The position numbers and the translations under genes were made by a program. A stretch of 64,000 nt of DNA from Sphingopyxis sp. GW247-27LB (GTDB lineage Bacteria; Pseudomonadota; Alphaproteobacteria; Sphingomonadales; Sphingomonadaceae): contig NZ_NIWD01000007.1 in the NCBI RefSeq assembly GCF_002277025.1, forward strand, positions 41,353-105,352, written 5' to 3'. The notes beneath the pieces are model-generated. The model worked only from the letters and a program-made list of their open reading frames with translations, searched no databases and was not told where the DNA came from. How positions within the stretch are numbered: the first letter of the stretch is position 1; each line of letters starts with the position of its first letter. Positions 46,142 to 55,173 of this stretch are shown piece after piece.

Positions 46142-47443
46142 ATGACGATGGATTTCGGAATGCCGGCCGATCTGCAGGCCTATCTGGACGAACTCGACGC
46201 GTTCATCGCGGCCGAGATCAAGCCGCTCGAAGAGGCCGACGATAATATCCGTTTCTTCGACCATCGCCGCGAGCATAGCCGCACCGATTGGGACAATCAG
46301 GGCCTGCCGCGTCACGAATGGGAAGCGCTGCTGAAACAGGCGACGCGCAAGGCCGATGCCGCCGGGCACTGGCGCTTTTCGGCGCCGAAGAAATATGGTG
46401 GCAAGGACGGATCGAACCTGTGGATGGCGGTGATCCGCGAGCATTTCGCGGCGAAGGGGCTCGGCCTTCACAACGACCTCCAGAACGAGCACAGCATCGT
46501 CGGCAACTTCCCCTTCGTCGAGATGTTCGAGCAGTTCGGCACCAGCGACGAGCAGAAGGCCGAGTTCATCCTCGGCGGCTTCGAGGGCAAGCGCCGCACC
46601 GCTTTCGGCCTGACCGAGCCCGATCACGGGTCGGATGCGACGCATATGGAGACGCGCGCGGTGCGCGAGGCGCGCGACGGGGTCGACGGCTGGCGGATCG
46701 ACGGCGAGAAGATGTGGACCACCGGCATGCACGTCGCGACCCACTGCGCGACCTTCTGCCGCACCAGCGGCGCCGACGGAGACGCGAAGGGCATCACCTG
46801 CTTGCTTGTTCCGAACCCGTCACCGGGCCTCGTCATCGAGGAATATCTCTGGACGTTCAACATGCCGACGGACCATCCGCGCGTCAGCTTCACCGATGTC
46901 TGGGTGCCCGACAGCGCGCGCCTGGGTCCGGTCGATGGCGGCCTGTCGATCGCGCAAAGCTTCGTCCACCAGAATCGCATCCGCCAGGCGGCTTCGTCGC
47001 TCGGCGCCGCGGTCTATTGCATCGAGGAAAGCGTGCGCTACGCGCGCGAAAGGAAACCCTTCGGCGAGGCGCTGGCGAAGAACCAGGCGATCCAGTTCCC
47101 GCTCGTCGAACTCGCGACGCAGGCCGAGATGCTCCGCCTCCTGATCCGCAAGACCGCGTGGGAAATGGACAACACTCCGCACAAGGAGATCGAACGCACG
47201 CTCTCCGACAAGGTCAGCATGTGCAATTACTGGGCGAACCGCCTCGTCTGCGAAGCCGCCGACCGCGCGATGCAGGTCCATGGGGGCATCGGCTATTCGC
47301 GCCACAAGCCCTTCGAGCATATCTATCGCCACCACCGCCGCTATCGCATCACCGAGGGTGCGGAGGAAATCCAGATGCGCAAGGTCGCGGCCTATCTGTT
47401 CGGCTATCTGGGGCCGCGGCGGGAGACGCTGGGGAAGATTTGA
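46142..47443 (+). CDS. Acyl-CoA dehydrogenase
   Basis: A 433-residue FAD acyl-CoA dehydrogenase. The FAD/substrate segment FGLTEPDHGSDATHMETRA, the central VSFTDVWVPDSARLG and the C-terminal MQVHGGIGYSRHKPFEHIYR with a TEGAEEIQMR motif are typical. Pairing with the phosphotransferase upstream resembles ACAD10/11-type 4-hydroxy acid catabolism. The first ATG (46142) with an AGGGAAAGG ribosome site is used. Confidence 0.94.
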   Translation: MTMDFGMPADLQAYLDELDAFIAAEIKPLEEADDNIRFFDHRREHSRTDWDNQGLPRHEWEALLKQATRKADAAGHWRFSAPKKYGGKDGSNLWMAVIREHFAAKGLGLHNDLQNEHSIVGNFPFVEMFEQFGTSDEQKAEFILGGFEGKRRTAFGLTEPDHGSDATHMETRAVREARDGVDGWRIDGEKMWTTGMHVATHCATFCRTSGADGDAKGITCLLVPNPSPGLVIEEYLWTFNMPTDHPRVSFTDVWVPDSARLGPVDGGLSIAQSFVHQNRIRQAASSLGAAVYCIEESVRYARERKPFGEALAKNQAIQFPLVELATQAEMLRLLIRKTAWEMDNTPHKEIERTLSDKVSMCNYWANRLVCEAADRAMQVHGGIGYSRHKPFEHIYRHHRRYRITEGAEEIQMRKVAAYLFGYLGPRRETLGKI

Positions 47444-47487
47444 GCCGGGACCGCTTTGGGGGGGTGGGGAGTGGACGTTGCATAACT

Positions 47488-47577
47488 CGTCGCCCCCGCG
47501 AAGGCGGGGGCCGCTGGAGGCTTATTCCTGCGCCGCTGCGTGAGACGACGGCGGCCCCCGCCTTCGCGGGGGCGACG
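47488..47577. repeat. Paired inverted GC-rich repeat (BIME-like), copy 2
   Basis: CGTCGCCCCCGCGAAGGCGG(GGG)CCGCTGGA at 47488-47518 and its inverted partner GCGGCCCCCGCCTTCGCGGGGGCGACG at 47551-47577, with a 32-bp spacer. This is the same module as at 26546-26624, but with a different spacer. Confidence 0.85.
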
Positions 47578-47928
47578 GCTGTTATTCGGCCGCACCCAGC
47601 CGTCCGTCACAGCACCTTTCCGCGAACAACAGGAAAAGCATTCGGGGGGCGGGGCCCTTGGGCCGCTCCGCCCCCCGTTTGCCTCGGGGGTAAGTGGATT
47701 TCCCGAATGAGGGCGGGGGACATCAGGGACCAGACCGATGTCCCCCGCCGCTCCATTGAGCGGAACACTCGGGAACATAAGGATACATACAAGCGCCGTG
47801 CCAGTTACGCGCCGCCGCCCTTTTCGGCGCGACACGCTGGTTAGCAAAACCTTACCGGCGCGACGGAGTGTCAAGATTTCCGACACATTGGTCGCCGGCG
47901 CCGTTCATCGGCCATTCAGTCTATTGAC

Positions 47929-47938
47929 TACATCTGTA
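47929..47938. promoter_or_regulatory. BlaI/MecI-type operator upstream of blaI
   Basis: TACATCTGTA, flanked as TTGACTACATCTGTAATCGAA, matches the TACA(N2)TGTA dyad bound by BlaI/MecI repressors. It overlaps a TTGACT -35-like box, 39 bp before the blaI start, so the repressor probably controls its own operon. Confidence 0.6.
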
Positions 47939-47976
47939 ATCGAATTGCAGGATCAAGCCGAAGGGAGGGGATCCGC

Positions 47977-48345
47977 ATGGCCGAGCGTGCAAGCGAATCC
48001 GAAATGCAGGTGTTGAGTGCGCTGTGGGACGATGCGCCGCAGACCGCGGCCGACCTGACCGCGCGGATCGGCAAGGCCAACGGTTGGACGCAGGCGACGG
48101 TGAAGACGCTGATCGCGCGGCTGGTCCAGAAGGGCGCAGTGACCGCCGAAGCCGATGGGCGTCGCTATCTCTATCGCCCCGCGATCGACCGCGCCGAGGC
48201 GATGGGCGAGGAATCGCAGCGCTTCGTCGACCGGCTCTTCGGCGGCCGGGTCAGCCCGATGATCGCGCATCTCGCCGAGCGTGAGGCGCTGACCGACGCC
48301 GACATTGCGGAGATCGAGGCGCTGCTGAGGAAGCTCAAGTCATGA
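47977..48345 (+). CDS. blaI: BlaI/MecI-family transcriptional repressor
   Basis: A 122-residue winged-helix repressor. The recognition region reads WTQATVKTLIARLVQKGAVT, followed by DGRRYLYRPAIDR and a C-terminal dimerisation helix. In the family a partner M56 protease (BlaR1) relieves repression by cleavage. The next gene encodes such a protease with a 4-bp overlap. No beta-lactamase gene is adjacent; a class A-like lipoprotein gene lies 11 kb upstream. AGGGAGGGGATCC precedes the ATG. Confidence 0.92.
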   Translation: MAERASESEMQVLSALWDDAPQTAADLTARIGKANGWTQATVKTLIARLVQKGAVTAEADGRRYLYRPAIDRAEAMGEESQRFVDRLFGGRVSPMIAHLAEREALTDADIAEIEALLRKLKS

Positions 48346-50033
48346 GCGCCGCGATGCTGATGCAGGCGTGGGGCGACACGATGCTCACCACCGCGCTGCT
48401 TGTCGTCGCGGTTCTGCTCATCCGCAAACCCTTTGCGCGGCTGTTCGGCCCCGGCCTCACCTACGCGCTCTGGGCCATTCCGGCGCTGCGGTTCGTGCTG
48501 CCGCCGCTGCCCTTCGCCGATCCCGCGACGGTGCCCGCGGCCACGCCGGCGGTTCCGGCCGACGCAGTGGCGATCGAAATGGCGGATGCCGCGCATGCGA
48601 TGATGACTCCGGCGACGATGCCGCAGGCAAGCTGGACTTTCGCCGATGCCTTGCCGCTGCTGTTTCTGCTCTGGCTGGCGGGCGCGTTCGTCGTTCTTGC
48701 GCGTACGGGGCTCGCGCATCGGCGCTTCAAGGCGGAGGTTCTGGCGCGCGGCGTCGATCTCGAACCGCTCGGATCGATCCGGCTGGTGATGACCGACGCG
48801 GTCGACGGCCCGGCCGCCTTCGGCCTCGTCCGCCGCTTCGTCGCGGTGCCGCGCGATTTCTTCGCGCGCTATGCCGCGGACGAACGCGCGCTCGCGATCG
48901 ATCACGAACTCGCTCACCACCGGCACGGCGACCTGTGGGCCAATGTCGCGGCGCTGCTGCTGCTCGCGGCGCAATGGTTCAACCCGCTCGCCTGGCGCGC
49001 GCTCCGCGCCTTCCGTTTCGACCAGGAAGCCGCATGCGACGCGCGCGTGCTGACCATGGCGGAGGCGGCCGGCCAGCGGCGCGACCGCACCGCGAGCTAT
49101 GCGACAGCGATCGCCAAGGCGGCGGTCGGATCGCGCCTTGCGCTCGCCGCCCCGATGGCCTCGCACGATAATTTGCAGGAGAGACTGACGATGCTGATGC
49201 AAAAGGATATTTCGCGCCGTCGCGGCCTCGCCGGGCGCTTTCTCGTCGGCGGCGCGGCGCTCGCGGCGCTCGCTGCGACCGCGACGCTTGTCCCTGCGGC
49301 GACGGCACAGGCCAGCGCGCAGGCTGATGACATGCCGGTGCCGCCCGCACCGCCCGCGCCTCCCCCGGCGGATCTGCCGCCGCCTCCCGCGCCCCCGGCT
49401 CCGCCCAAGGCGGCCGAGGGCGCGCATCGGGTGATGATCTTCACCAGCGAGGGCGACGGCGAAGACGGCAAGGCCGACCGCCGGCGCCGCGAGGTCACCC
49501 GCGTCGTGGTCCGCGAGGGCGAGGGCGGCGAAGACGGGACGCCCGGCGCGCAGCGCTTCGAATTCCGCGTCCCGGGCGGATTGTCGCGGGACGACATCCT
49601 CTCGACGCTGAAGGAACAGGGCGTGACCGGCGCGCGCGCCGAGGCGATCGCCGACCAGCTGGAAGCGAAGCGCCGCAAGAGCTTCCGCACCGCGATGGCG
49701 CCGCTGCCCCCGATGCCGCCCATGCCCCCGATACCGCCCGCCGCCTGGACGTCGGCAGATGGCAAGGCGATGGCTTTTGCGCATTGCGGTCCGGGGCAGA
49801 AGCCGATGCCGCTCGTCGACCGCGACGATAGCGACGGCAAGACGCGCAGCCGCGTGCTGATGCTTCGTTGCGGCGACAGTCCCGATCTGTCGGGTCAGCT
49901 TTCGGCGCTCCGCAAGGCGCGCGACCGTTTCGCGAAGGGCGAGGCCTCGGGCCACATGTCGGCCGAAATGCGCGCGAAGGTGATCGCCGACATGGACCGC
50001 GCGATCGCCGACTTCGAACGCGAGAAGAAATAG
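48342..50033 (+). CDS. M56-family BlaR1-like membrane metalloprotease
   Basis: A 563-residue integral membrane protein. N-terminal membrane helices (about 15-50, 100-120) are followed by the gluzincin motif HELAHH with His188, Glu189 and His192. A further membrane helix lies at about 297-315. The remaining ~240 periplasmic residues are Pro/Ala-rich, then basic/acidic with SRDDILSTLKEQGVTGARAE, and include MPPMPPIPPAAW. The penicillin-sensor transpeptidase domain of classical BlaR1 is missing, so it probably senses a different envelope signal. It is coupled to blaI. Confidence 0.88.
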   Translation: MSAAMLMQAWGDTMLTTALLVVAVLLIRKPFARLFGPGLTYALWAIPALRFVLPPLPFADPATVPAATPAVPADAVAIEMADAAHAMMTPATMPQASWTFADALPLLFLLWLAGAFVVLARTGLAHRRFKAEVLARGVDLEPLGSIRLVMTDAVDGPAAFGLVRRFVAVPRDFFARYAADERALAIDHELAHHRHGDLWANVAALLLLAAQWFNPLAWRALRAFRFDQEAACDARVLTMAEAAGQRRDRTASYATAIAKAAVGSRLALAAPMASHDNLQERLTMLMQKDISRRRGLAGRFLVGGAALAALAATATLVPAATAQASAQADDMPVPPAPPAPPPADLPPPPAPPAPPKAAEGAHRVMIFTSEGDGEDGKADRRRREVTRVVVREGEGGEDGTPGAQRFEFRVPGGLSRDDILSTLKEQGVTGARAEAIADQLEAKRRKSFRTAMAPLPPMPPMPPIPPAAWTSADGKAMAFAHCGPGQKPMPLVDRDDSDGKTRSRVLMLRCGDSPDLSGQLSALRKARDRFAKGEASGHMSAEMRAKVIADMDRAIADFEREKK

Positions 50034-50172
50034 GCCGCGAGGGCCATCCGACTTCGACGCCGGTCCAGCGTCCCCGGTAGGGGCCGGCGGCAGGGGCGGG
50101 GAAAGGGAGCGGCTCTTCACCGCTCCCTTTTCTGATGCTCCAGCCCTTTTCCTTTCGCCGTGCCGATGCCAC

Positions 50173-51099
50173 ATGGAGGGCATGAGCGACGAAAAGCCCT
50201 GGCCCGACACGATCCGCGCCGGCGAGTGCGAGCAGCACGAGCCGCTGGTGCGCCGCGTGCTCGCGCCCAATCCCTCGCCCTATACCTTCACCGGTACCCA
50301 GACCTGGATCGTCGGTGCCGGGAACGACGTGGCGGTGATCGATCCCGGCCCGACCGGATCGGGGATGAGCATCGGCGACCCGCCCGACGCCAATGGTACC
50401 GGCCATGTCGACGCGATCCTGCGCGCGGTGGAGGGCCAGCGCGTCGCGGCGATCCTCTGCACCCACACCCATCGCGACCATAGCCCGGCCGCGGCACCGT
50501 TAAAGGCGGCGACCGGCGCCCCGATCATCGGCTGCGCGCCGCTGGCACTCCAGGATGATGGTCCGCGCGCCGATTCGGCCTTCGACCCCGATTATGCCCC
50601 CGACCGGGTGCTCGCCGACGGCGAGCGCGTTACCGGCGACGGCTGGACGCTCGAAGCCGTCGCGACGCCGGGGCACACCTCGAACCACCTCTGCTTCGCC
50701 CTCGTCGAAAGCGATGCGTTGTTCACCGGCGATCATGTCATGGCCTGGTCGACCAGCGTCGTCAGCCCGCCCGACGGCGACATGGCGGCCTATATGGCGT
50801 CGCTGAGCAAGCTCTATGAGCGCGGCGACCGCGTCTATTATCCCGCCCACGGCCCCGCGGTGACCAAGCCGCGGCAACTCGTTCGCGGGATGCTCGGCCA
50901 TCGCCGGCAGCGCGAGCGGCAGATCCTGCGCGAACTCGAAAAGGGGACGGCTGTGATCCCCGTCATGGTCAGCCATATGTACAAGGGCCTCGATCCGCGC
51001 CTGACGGGCGCCGCCGGCCGATCGGTCCTGGCGCACTTGCTCGACCTGAAGGAGCGCGGGCTGGTCCGCGTCCGCGAAGAGGAGTGGGAATTGGCATGA
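50173..51099 (+). CDS. MBL-fold metallo-hydrolase
   Basis: A 308-residue metallo-beta-lactamase-fold enzyme. The dinuclear zinc motif is THTHRDH with His98, His100, Asp102 and His103. The later TPGHTSNHLCF, FTGDHVM and PAHGP motifs complete the site. About residues 240-308 form a winged-helix-like C-terminal domain (DLKERGLVRVREEEWEL) seen in LACTB2-like hydrolases. Substrate unknown; RNA or thioester hydrolysis are options. Start 50173 is used, but ATG 50182 is possible. The next gene overlaps by 4 bp. Confidence 0.88.
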   Translation: MEGMSDEKPWPDTIRAGECEQHEPLVRRVLAPNPSPYTFTGTQTWIVGAGNDVAVIDPGPTGSGMSIGDPPDANGTGHVDAILRAVEGQRVAAILCTHTHRDHSPAAAPLKAATGAPIIGCAPLALQDDGPRADSAFDPDYAPDRVLADGERVTGDGWTLEAVATPGHTSNHLCFALVESDALFTGDHVMAWSTSVVSPPDGDMAAYMASLSKLYERGDRVYYPAHGPAVTKPRQLVRGMLGHRRQRERQILRELEKGTAVIPVMVSHMYKGLDPRLTGAAGRSVLAHLLDLKERGLVRVREEEWELA

Positions 51100-51860
51100 T
51101 GTTGCCGCTGATCCTGGCTGCGGTTGCTGCGGAACCTGCGGCGCCCGCGACCGACCCGATGATCGCGCTGGTGGCGGGGGAGGGCGGCGGCCAGTGCGTG
51201 CCCGATCGCAGCCTGTGTCTCGATATTCCCGCGGTCGAAGACGGCGATGCGACCGCTGCGGTCCTGCGCATCTCCTCGCCGGGCGTCGATGCCGCTTCGC
51301 TGCCGCTGCCCGACTTGGGCGAAGCGCAGACGGTGACGCTCTGGCCGCACTTGATTGCGGGCGGGGACGAAGCCGCACCGCGCTATCTCGTCGGAATCCT
51401 CACGGGGCAGAGCAGCATGTATTCGGGCGGCGGCGGATCGGCGTCGCAGCTTCATCTGCTCAAGCTGGACGGAGCGCCGGCCGCGCCCGCGCTCGGCGGC
51501 GAGGCGCTCGTCGTGCCGTGGGAAGGCTCGCTGCTGATCCGCGCCTGTTTTTCGGAAGAGGACATGAAGGACCGGCTGGAGGCGTGCCACGACGAATATG
51601 ATTTCGGCGCGACGCTCGCCGCCGCGCCCGCTGGGGGCACCATCTTTCCCACGCTCAGCTATCGCGCCGTCGCGACCGCCTTTCCGCGGACCTCGCGCCG
51701 GTCGACGGACAATAGCGAAAAGCCGCTGAGGCGCGCCGACCTCGTCCGCGCGCAGGACCCGGCCTGCACCTATGACCGCGTGCTGCGGTACGATTCCGCG
51801 ACCTCGCGCTATGAAATGGACCGGCCCGCCCCCGATTGTTCGGATTATACGACCCCATGA
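51096..51860 (+). CDS. Hypothetical exported protein
   Basis: A 254-residue protein starting MMLPLILAAVAAEPAAPA, a likely signal peptide. It is mostly beta-rich with two cysteine-containing segments (VPDRSLCLDIP and RACFSEEDMKDRLEACHDEY), and more Cys near the end (DPACTYDRVLRYD, APDCSDYTTP) that could form disulphides. No family was recognised. The ATG overlaps the MBL stop (ATGA) and its own stop overlaps the next start (ATGA), so it belongs to a three-gene coupled unit. The longer frame from GTG 51084 is less likely. Confidence 0.65.
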   Translation: MMLPLILAAVAAEPAAPATDPMIALVAGEGGGQCVPDRSLCLDIPAVEDGDATAAVLRISSPGVDAASLPLPDLGEAQTVTLWPHLIAGGDEAAPRYLVGILTGQSSMYSGGGGSASQLHLLKLDGAPAAPALGGEALVVPWEGSLLIRACFSEEDMKDRLEACHDEYDFGATLAAAPAGGTIFPTLSYRAVATAFPRTSRRSTDNSEKPLRRADLVRAQDPACTYDRVLRYDSATSRYEMDRPAPDCSDYTTP

Positions 51861-52492
51861 CGCAAACGAACCCCCGCCTTCTGCCCCGCCTGATCCTGCT
51901 CGCTGCCGCGGCGCTGTTCGCACTCGCCGCCTGGTGGGCCGTCTCCGCCTGGCGCGACTGGCAGCGCGGCTACGACCCCGAAACCGTCGTCGCCGCGAGC
52001 CTGCAGGGGCTGCAGGAACAGAATATTCTCGTTCCCTTCACCGCGCGCTACGTCGCGGTCGTCACCTCGACGCAGAGCCGGCTCGGGCTGAGCGCGAAGA
52101 AGACGCTGATCATGCCGGGGACGGTGCGCTACGAACTCGATCTTGCGAAACTGAAGCCGTCCGATCTCGACTGGGATGCGGCGACGAACGCGCTGACGGT
52201 GACGCTGCCGCCGCTGCGGCTTGCGGGGCCGGAGATCGACATCGACGCGATCAGCGAGTTTCGCGACGGCACGATCCTGCTGACCCTGACCGATGCGGAG
52301 CAGCTACTCGACGCCGCGAACCGCAAGGCGGCGCAGGAGGAGCTGATCAAGCAGGCCAAGGGGCCGACGCCGATGCGCCTGGCGCAGGGCGCGGCGCGGG
52401 CGGCGATCGAACAGAGTTTCGCGATGCCGCTGAAGGCCGCGGGGATCGACGCGAAGGTGACCGCGCGCTTCGCCGGTCAGCCCGCCGGCTGA
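51857..52492 (+). CDS. DUF4230-family membrane-anchored protein
   Basis: A 211-residue protein with one N-terminal membrane helix (LLPRLILLAAAALFALAAWW) and a soluble domain resembling DUF4230, including FTARYVAVVTSTQSRLGLSA, KKTLIMPGTVRYELDL and LKPSDLDWDAATNALTVTLP. Function unknown. ATG 51857 shares bases with the previous stop. Confidence 0.75.
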   Translation: MTQTNPRLLPRLILLAAAALFALAAWWAVSAWRDWQRGYDPETVVAASLQGLQEQNILVPFTARYVAVVTSTQSRLGLSAKKTLIMPGTVRYELDLAKLKPSDLDWDAATNALTVTLPPLRLAGPEIDIDAISEFRDGTILLTLTDAEQLLDAANRKAAQEELIKQAKGPTPMRLAQGAARAAIEQSFAMPLKAAGIDAKVTARFAGQPAG

Positions 52493-52557
52493 ATCGGGCT
52501 TCCTGCACGGCGCAGGCTGGAGTAGACAATCCCCGGGTCGCATCGGGAGATGCGGAT

Positions 52558-53268
52558 ATGGCGACAGCGGGGGGCGCGGCAAGCGCCGAACGATTCTGGC
52601 AACGGATGGCGATCGGCCTCGCCATCTTCATCGTCTTTGGCTTTCTGCAATTCACGGCGCGCGGGTTCGTCGATCCACTGCGTGCGCCCGCCTGGGTGCA
52701 TCTGCACGGGCTCGCGATGCTTGGCTGGCTCGCGCTGCTGATCGTCCAGCCGTCGCTGGTCTCGCGAAGCAATCTCGCGCTCCATCGCCGGCTCGGCTGG
52801 GTCGGCGCCGGGCTCGCGCTCGTCATCACCGTCCTCGGCGTCTTCACCGGCGTCATGGCGCTGGTGCTGCACCGCCAGCCGCCCTTTTTCACGCTGCCCT
52901 ATTTCCTGGCGCTGACAACGATCGAATCATTGGTGTTCGGGGCGATGGCTGCCTGGGCGATCCGGCGGCGGCGCGCGACCGCCTGGCACCGGCGGCTGAT
53001 GATCGGGGCGACGATCGTCGTCCTCGAACCCGCGCTCGGTCGGCTGCTGCCGATCCCGCTGATGGGCGCTTGGGCCGAACCGGTGGTCGCGCTGTGCCAG
53101 CTTGCGGCGGTCGCCATCGTCGCCGTCTATGACTGGCGGACGCGCGGCGCCATCCATCCGGCGACCTGGGCGATCGCGGCGGTTGTCATCGCGACGCGCA
53201 TCGCCATATCGCTGCTTGCCATGACGCCTCCCGTCATCGCGCTCGCGGCGCGGCTCGCCGGCGATTGA
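52558..53268 (+). CDS. Multi-pass membrane protein, unknown function
   Basis: A 236-residue protein with about six membrane helices, for example AIGLAIFIVFGFLQF, GLAMLGWLALLIVQP and LGWVGAGLALVITVLGVFTG. Histidine residues appear in or near helices (HLHGLAML, LALHRRLGWV, AWHRRLM), as in haem- or metal-associated membrane proteins; this is suggestive only. It is 65 bp after the DUF4230 gene. ATG 52558 is in the middle of a longer open frame that has no support upstream. Confidence 0.7.
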   Translation: MATAGGAASAERFWQRMAIGLAIFIVFGFLQFTARGFVDPLRAPAWVHLHGLAMLGWLALLIVQPSLVSRSNLALHRRLGWVGAGLALVITVLGVFTGVMALVLHRQPPFFTLPYFLALTTIESLVFGAMAAWAIRRRRATAWHRRLMIGATIVVLEPALGRLLPIPLMGAWAEPVVALCQLAAVAIVAVYDWRTRGAIHPATWAIAAVVIATRIAISLLAMTPPVIALAARLAGD

Positions 53269-53338
53269 TACGCCGAATTGCCCTGCCGGGGGACGCGGTG
53301 TAGGAGGCCCGTGGCCAACGCCACGACAAGGACAAGCC

Positions 53339-54328
53339 ATGACTGCTCCCATCCGCGAAAATCTTTCGGGTCTCGACCTGCGCGCCGAGATCGACCGGCT
53401 GCGCAAGGACCGCAACGCCGTGATCCTGGCGCATTATTACCAGAAGCCCGAGATTCAGGACCTCGCCGATTTCGTCGGCGACAGCCTCGAACTGTCGCGC
53501 AAGGCGGCGGACACCGACGCCGACGTCATCGCCTTCTGCGGCGTCAAGTTCATGGCCGAGACGGCAAAGATACTGAGCCCCGAAAAGATCGTCGTGCTGC
53601 CCGACATGGACGCGGGATGCAGCCTCGAGGACAGCTGCCCGCCCGAACAGTTCAAGCGCTTCCGCGCCGAGCATCCCGATCATATCGCGCTGACCTACAT
53701 CAACTGCTCGGCGGCGGTGAAGGCGCTCTCCGACATCATCGTCACCTCGTCGAGCGCCGAGACGATCATCAGCCAGATCCCCGAGAGCCAGCCGATCATA
53801 TTCGGCCCCGACCGTCACCTCGGCGGCTATCTGAACCGCAAGTTCGGGCGCGAGATGCTGCTGTGGCCGGGCGTGTGCATCGTGCACGAGGCGTTCAGCG
53901 AGACCGAGCTTCTGAAGCTGAAGGCGCAGCATCCGGGCGCGCCGGTCGCGGCGCACCCCGAATGCCCGCCGCACATCATCGACCATGCCGATTATGTCGG
54001 GTCGACGAGCGGCATATTGCAGTTCGCGAAGAGCTTTCCGGGCGACACGCTGATCGTCGCGACCGAGCCCCACATCATCCATCAGATGGAAAAGGCGCTG
54101 CCCGATAAGACTTTCATCGGCGCGCCGGGCGCGGACGGCAACTGCAATTGCAATATCTGCCCCTATATGGCGCTCAACACGATGGAGAAGCTCTACCTCG
54201 CGCTGCGCGATCTCCAGCCGCGGATCGAGATGGACGAGGAACTGCGCCTGGGTGCGAAGAAGAGCCTCGACCGCATGCTGGAGATGGCGTCGGGCACGGT
54301 GGGCAAGGGCGACCTCGGACGCGCGTGA
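53339..54328 (+). CDS. nadA: Quinolinate synthase A
   Basis: A 329-residue [4Fe-4S] enzyme that condenses iminoaspartate and dihydroxyacetone phosphate into quinolinate for NAD synthesis. HYYQKPEIQDLADFVGDSLE and FCGVKFMAETAKILSPEK are signature regions. Cluster Cys candidates are in CGVKFM, YINCSAAVKAL and CNCNICPYM. nadB and nadC are not in the window. GACAAGGACAAGCC precedes the start. Confidence 0.97.
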   Translation: MTAPIRENLSGLDLRAEIDRLRKDRNAVILAHYYQKPEIQDLADFVGDSLELSRKAADTDADVIAFCGVKFMAETAKILSPEKIVVLPDMDAGCSLEDSCPPEQFKRFRAEHPDHIALTYINCSAAVKALSDIIVTSSSAETIISQIPESQPIIFGPDRHLGGYLNRKFGREMLLWPGVCIVHEAFSETELLKLKAQHPGAPVAAHPECPPHIIDHADYVGSTSGILQFAKSFPGDTLIVATEPHIIHQMEKALPDKTFIGAPGADGNCNCNICPYMALNTMEKLYLALRDLQPRIEMDEELRLGAKKSLDRMLEMASGTVGKGDLGRA

Positions 54329-55173
54329 TCCCCGAGTCGGGGATCGAAACGTCCGAGTCGCTTTTATGCCGAGGCCAAAAAGGTCCCGCTTCGAATCCGA
54401 AAATGTTGCGCTGCTGTTACAAAAATGCTGCGCAGCAAAGCCAAGTTGCTAATGCCGGACTTATCCACAAGCGTGGCGGTTTTCGGCGTGTTTTTTGTTG
54501 GCGGCCCACGGGCTTCGTGTCAGCTTCCAATCATCGGACGACAGAGACGTCGGACCACCGGGACGCGAAGGATGGTTGCAAGACCAACCCGAAGGGAACG
54601 GAGCGGATCGACGAGGACGTAGACCGATACTCCGGTCACGGAACGCAGCAATTCCCACGAGTTGAAGCGAACCCGACCGGAATGGAAATGCAGTCCATCG
54701 CCGGACAAGAGCGACTGCTTCGGCAGAGGCTCGGACCAGATGATGAAGGGCTTTCCAGGTGCGGCCGGCCCCCGAAAGGGGGCCGACCAAACCGCCGCCG
54801 GATTGGTTCCGTGCGCGCGGCGACGGATCGTTTTGCGGGCCGCTGATCGCAAGAGAAGCGGGCCGGGATGAATCGGAGCGAGCGGCTGGAAGCAAAAACC
54901 GGATAGTGGGGGTTGGCAGCGATGCCGGCCCCCATTTCGTATGGGAGGCAAGGCCAAGCGGCCGCTATCGGCAATCCACGGCATCGCGTCCGGCAGCCTG
55001 CTGCGCCGCTTCCGTAACGTAAACTGTTGCTTTTTAGCCACAAATGCGCGGCGAAATCGGCCAGTATCGGCGCGCCGCGTTGACCTTGCGGGCCGGCGTA
55101 TTACAGCCATCAGTCACCGGTGGAGCATCCCCTCCTGAGGCCATAGGGCCCGAGCTTCGCCGGTTGGAGAGAC
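54329..55173. other. 845-bp intergenic between nadA and a TonB receptor
   Basis: No supported coding frame. Left end contains AAAAAGGTCCCG at 54378-54389. The middle (54480-54940) is rich in stable hairpins and is listed separately as a candidate RNA. The right end has TTCCGTAACGTAAACT at 55010-55025, a sequence also found upstream of folE. Confidence 0.6.
54480..54940 (+). ncRNA. Candidate structured noncoding RNA
   Basis: Several hairpins with stable RNA tetraloops occur on the + strand: CTGC-TTCG-GCAG (54715-54726), GGCCCCC-GAAA-GGGGGCC (54767-54784) and GGGGGTTGGCA-GCGA-TGCCGGCCCCC (54908-54933, followed by ATTTCG as in a terminator). Smaller stem candidates such as GGTT-GCAAGACC-AACC lie upstream. 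The loops are UUCG and GNRA types only if read as + strand RNA. Frames are broken by stops and show no coding pattern. It could instead be a long 5' leader of the TonB receptor or a degraded gene. I cannot match it to RNase P, tmRNA, SRP or 6S by eye. Confidence 0.35.

Larger units (their letters stand above)
47444..47976. other. 533-bp intergenic with a repeat pair and the blaI promoter
   Basis: Contains the paired repeat at 47488-47577 and the BlaI-type operator near its right end. The rest (about 47580-47920) has only unsupported antisense open frames and no recognisable gene. Confidence 0.6.

Noticed and set aside
47404..47886. A 160-residue - strand open frame downstream of the acyl-CoA dehydrogenase
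   Set aside because: It crosses the inverted repeat pair and overlaps the dehydrogenase end; no domain or ribosome site.
54148..54846. A 232-residue + strand open frame across the nadA 3' end
   Set aside because: It starts inside nadA out of frame and runs through the hairpin-rich block; composition is not protein-like.
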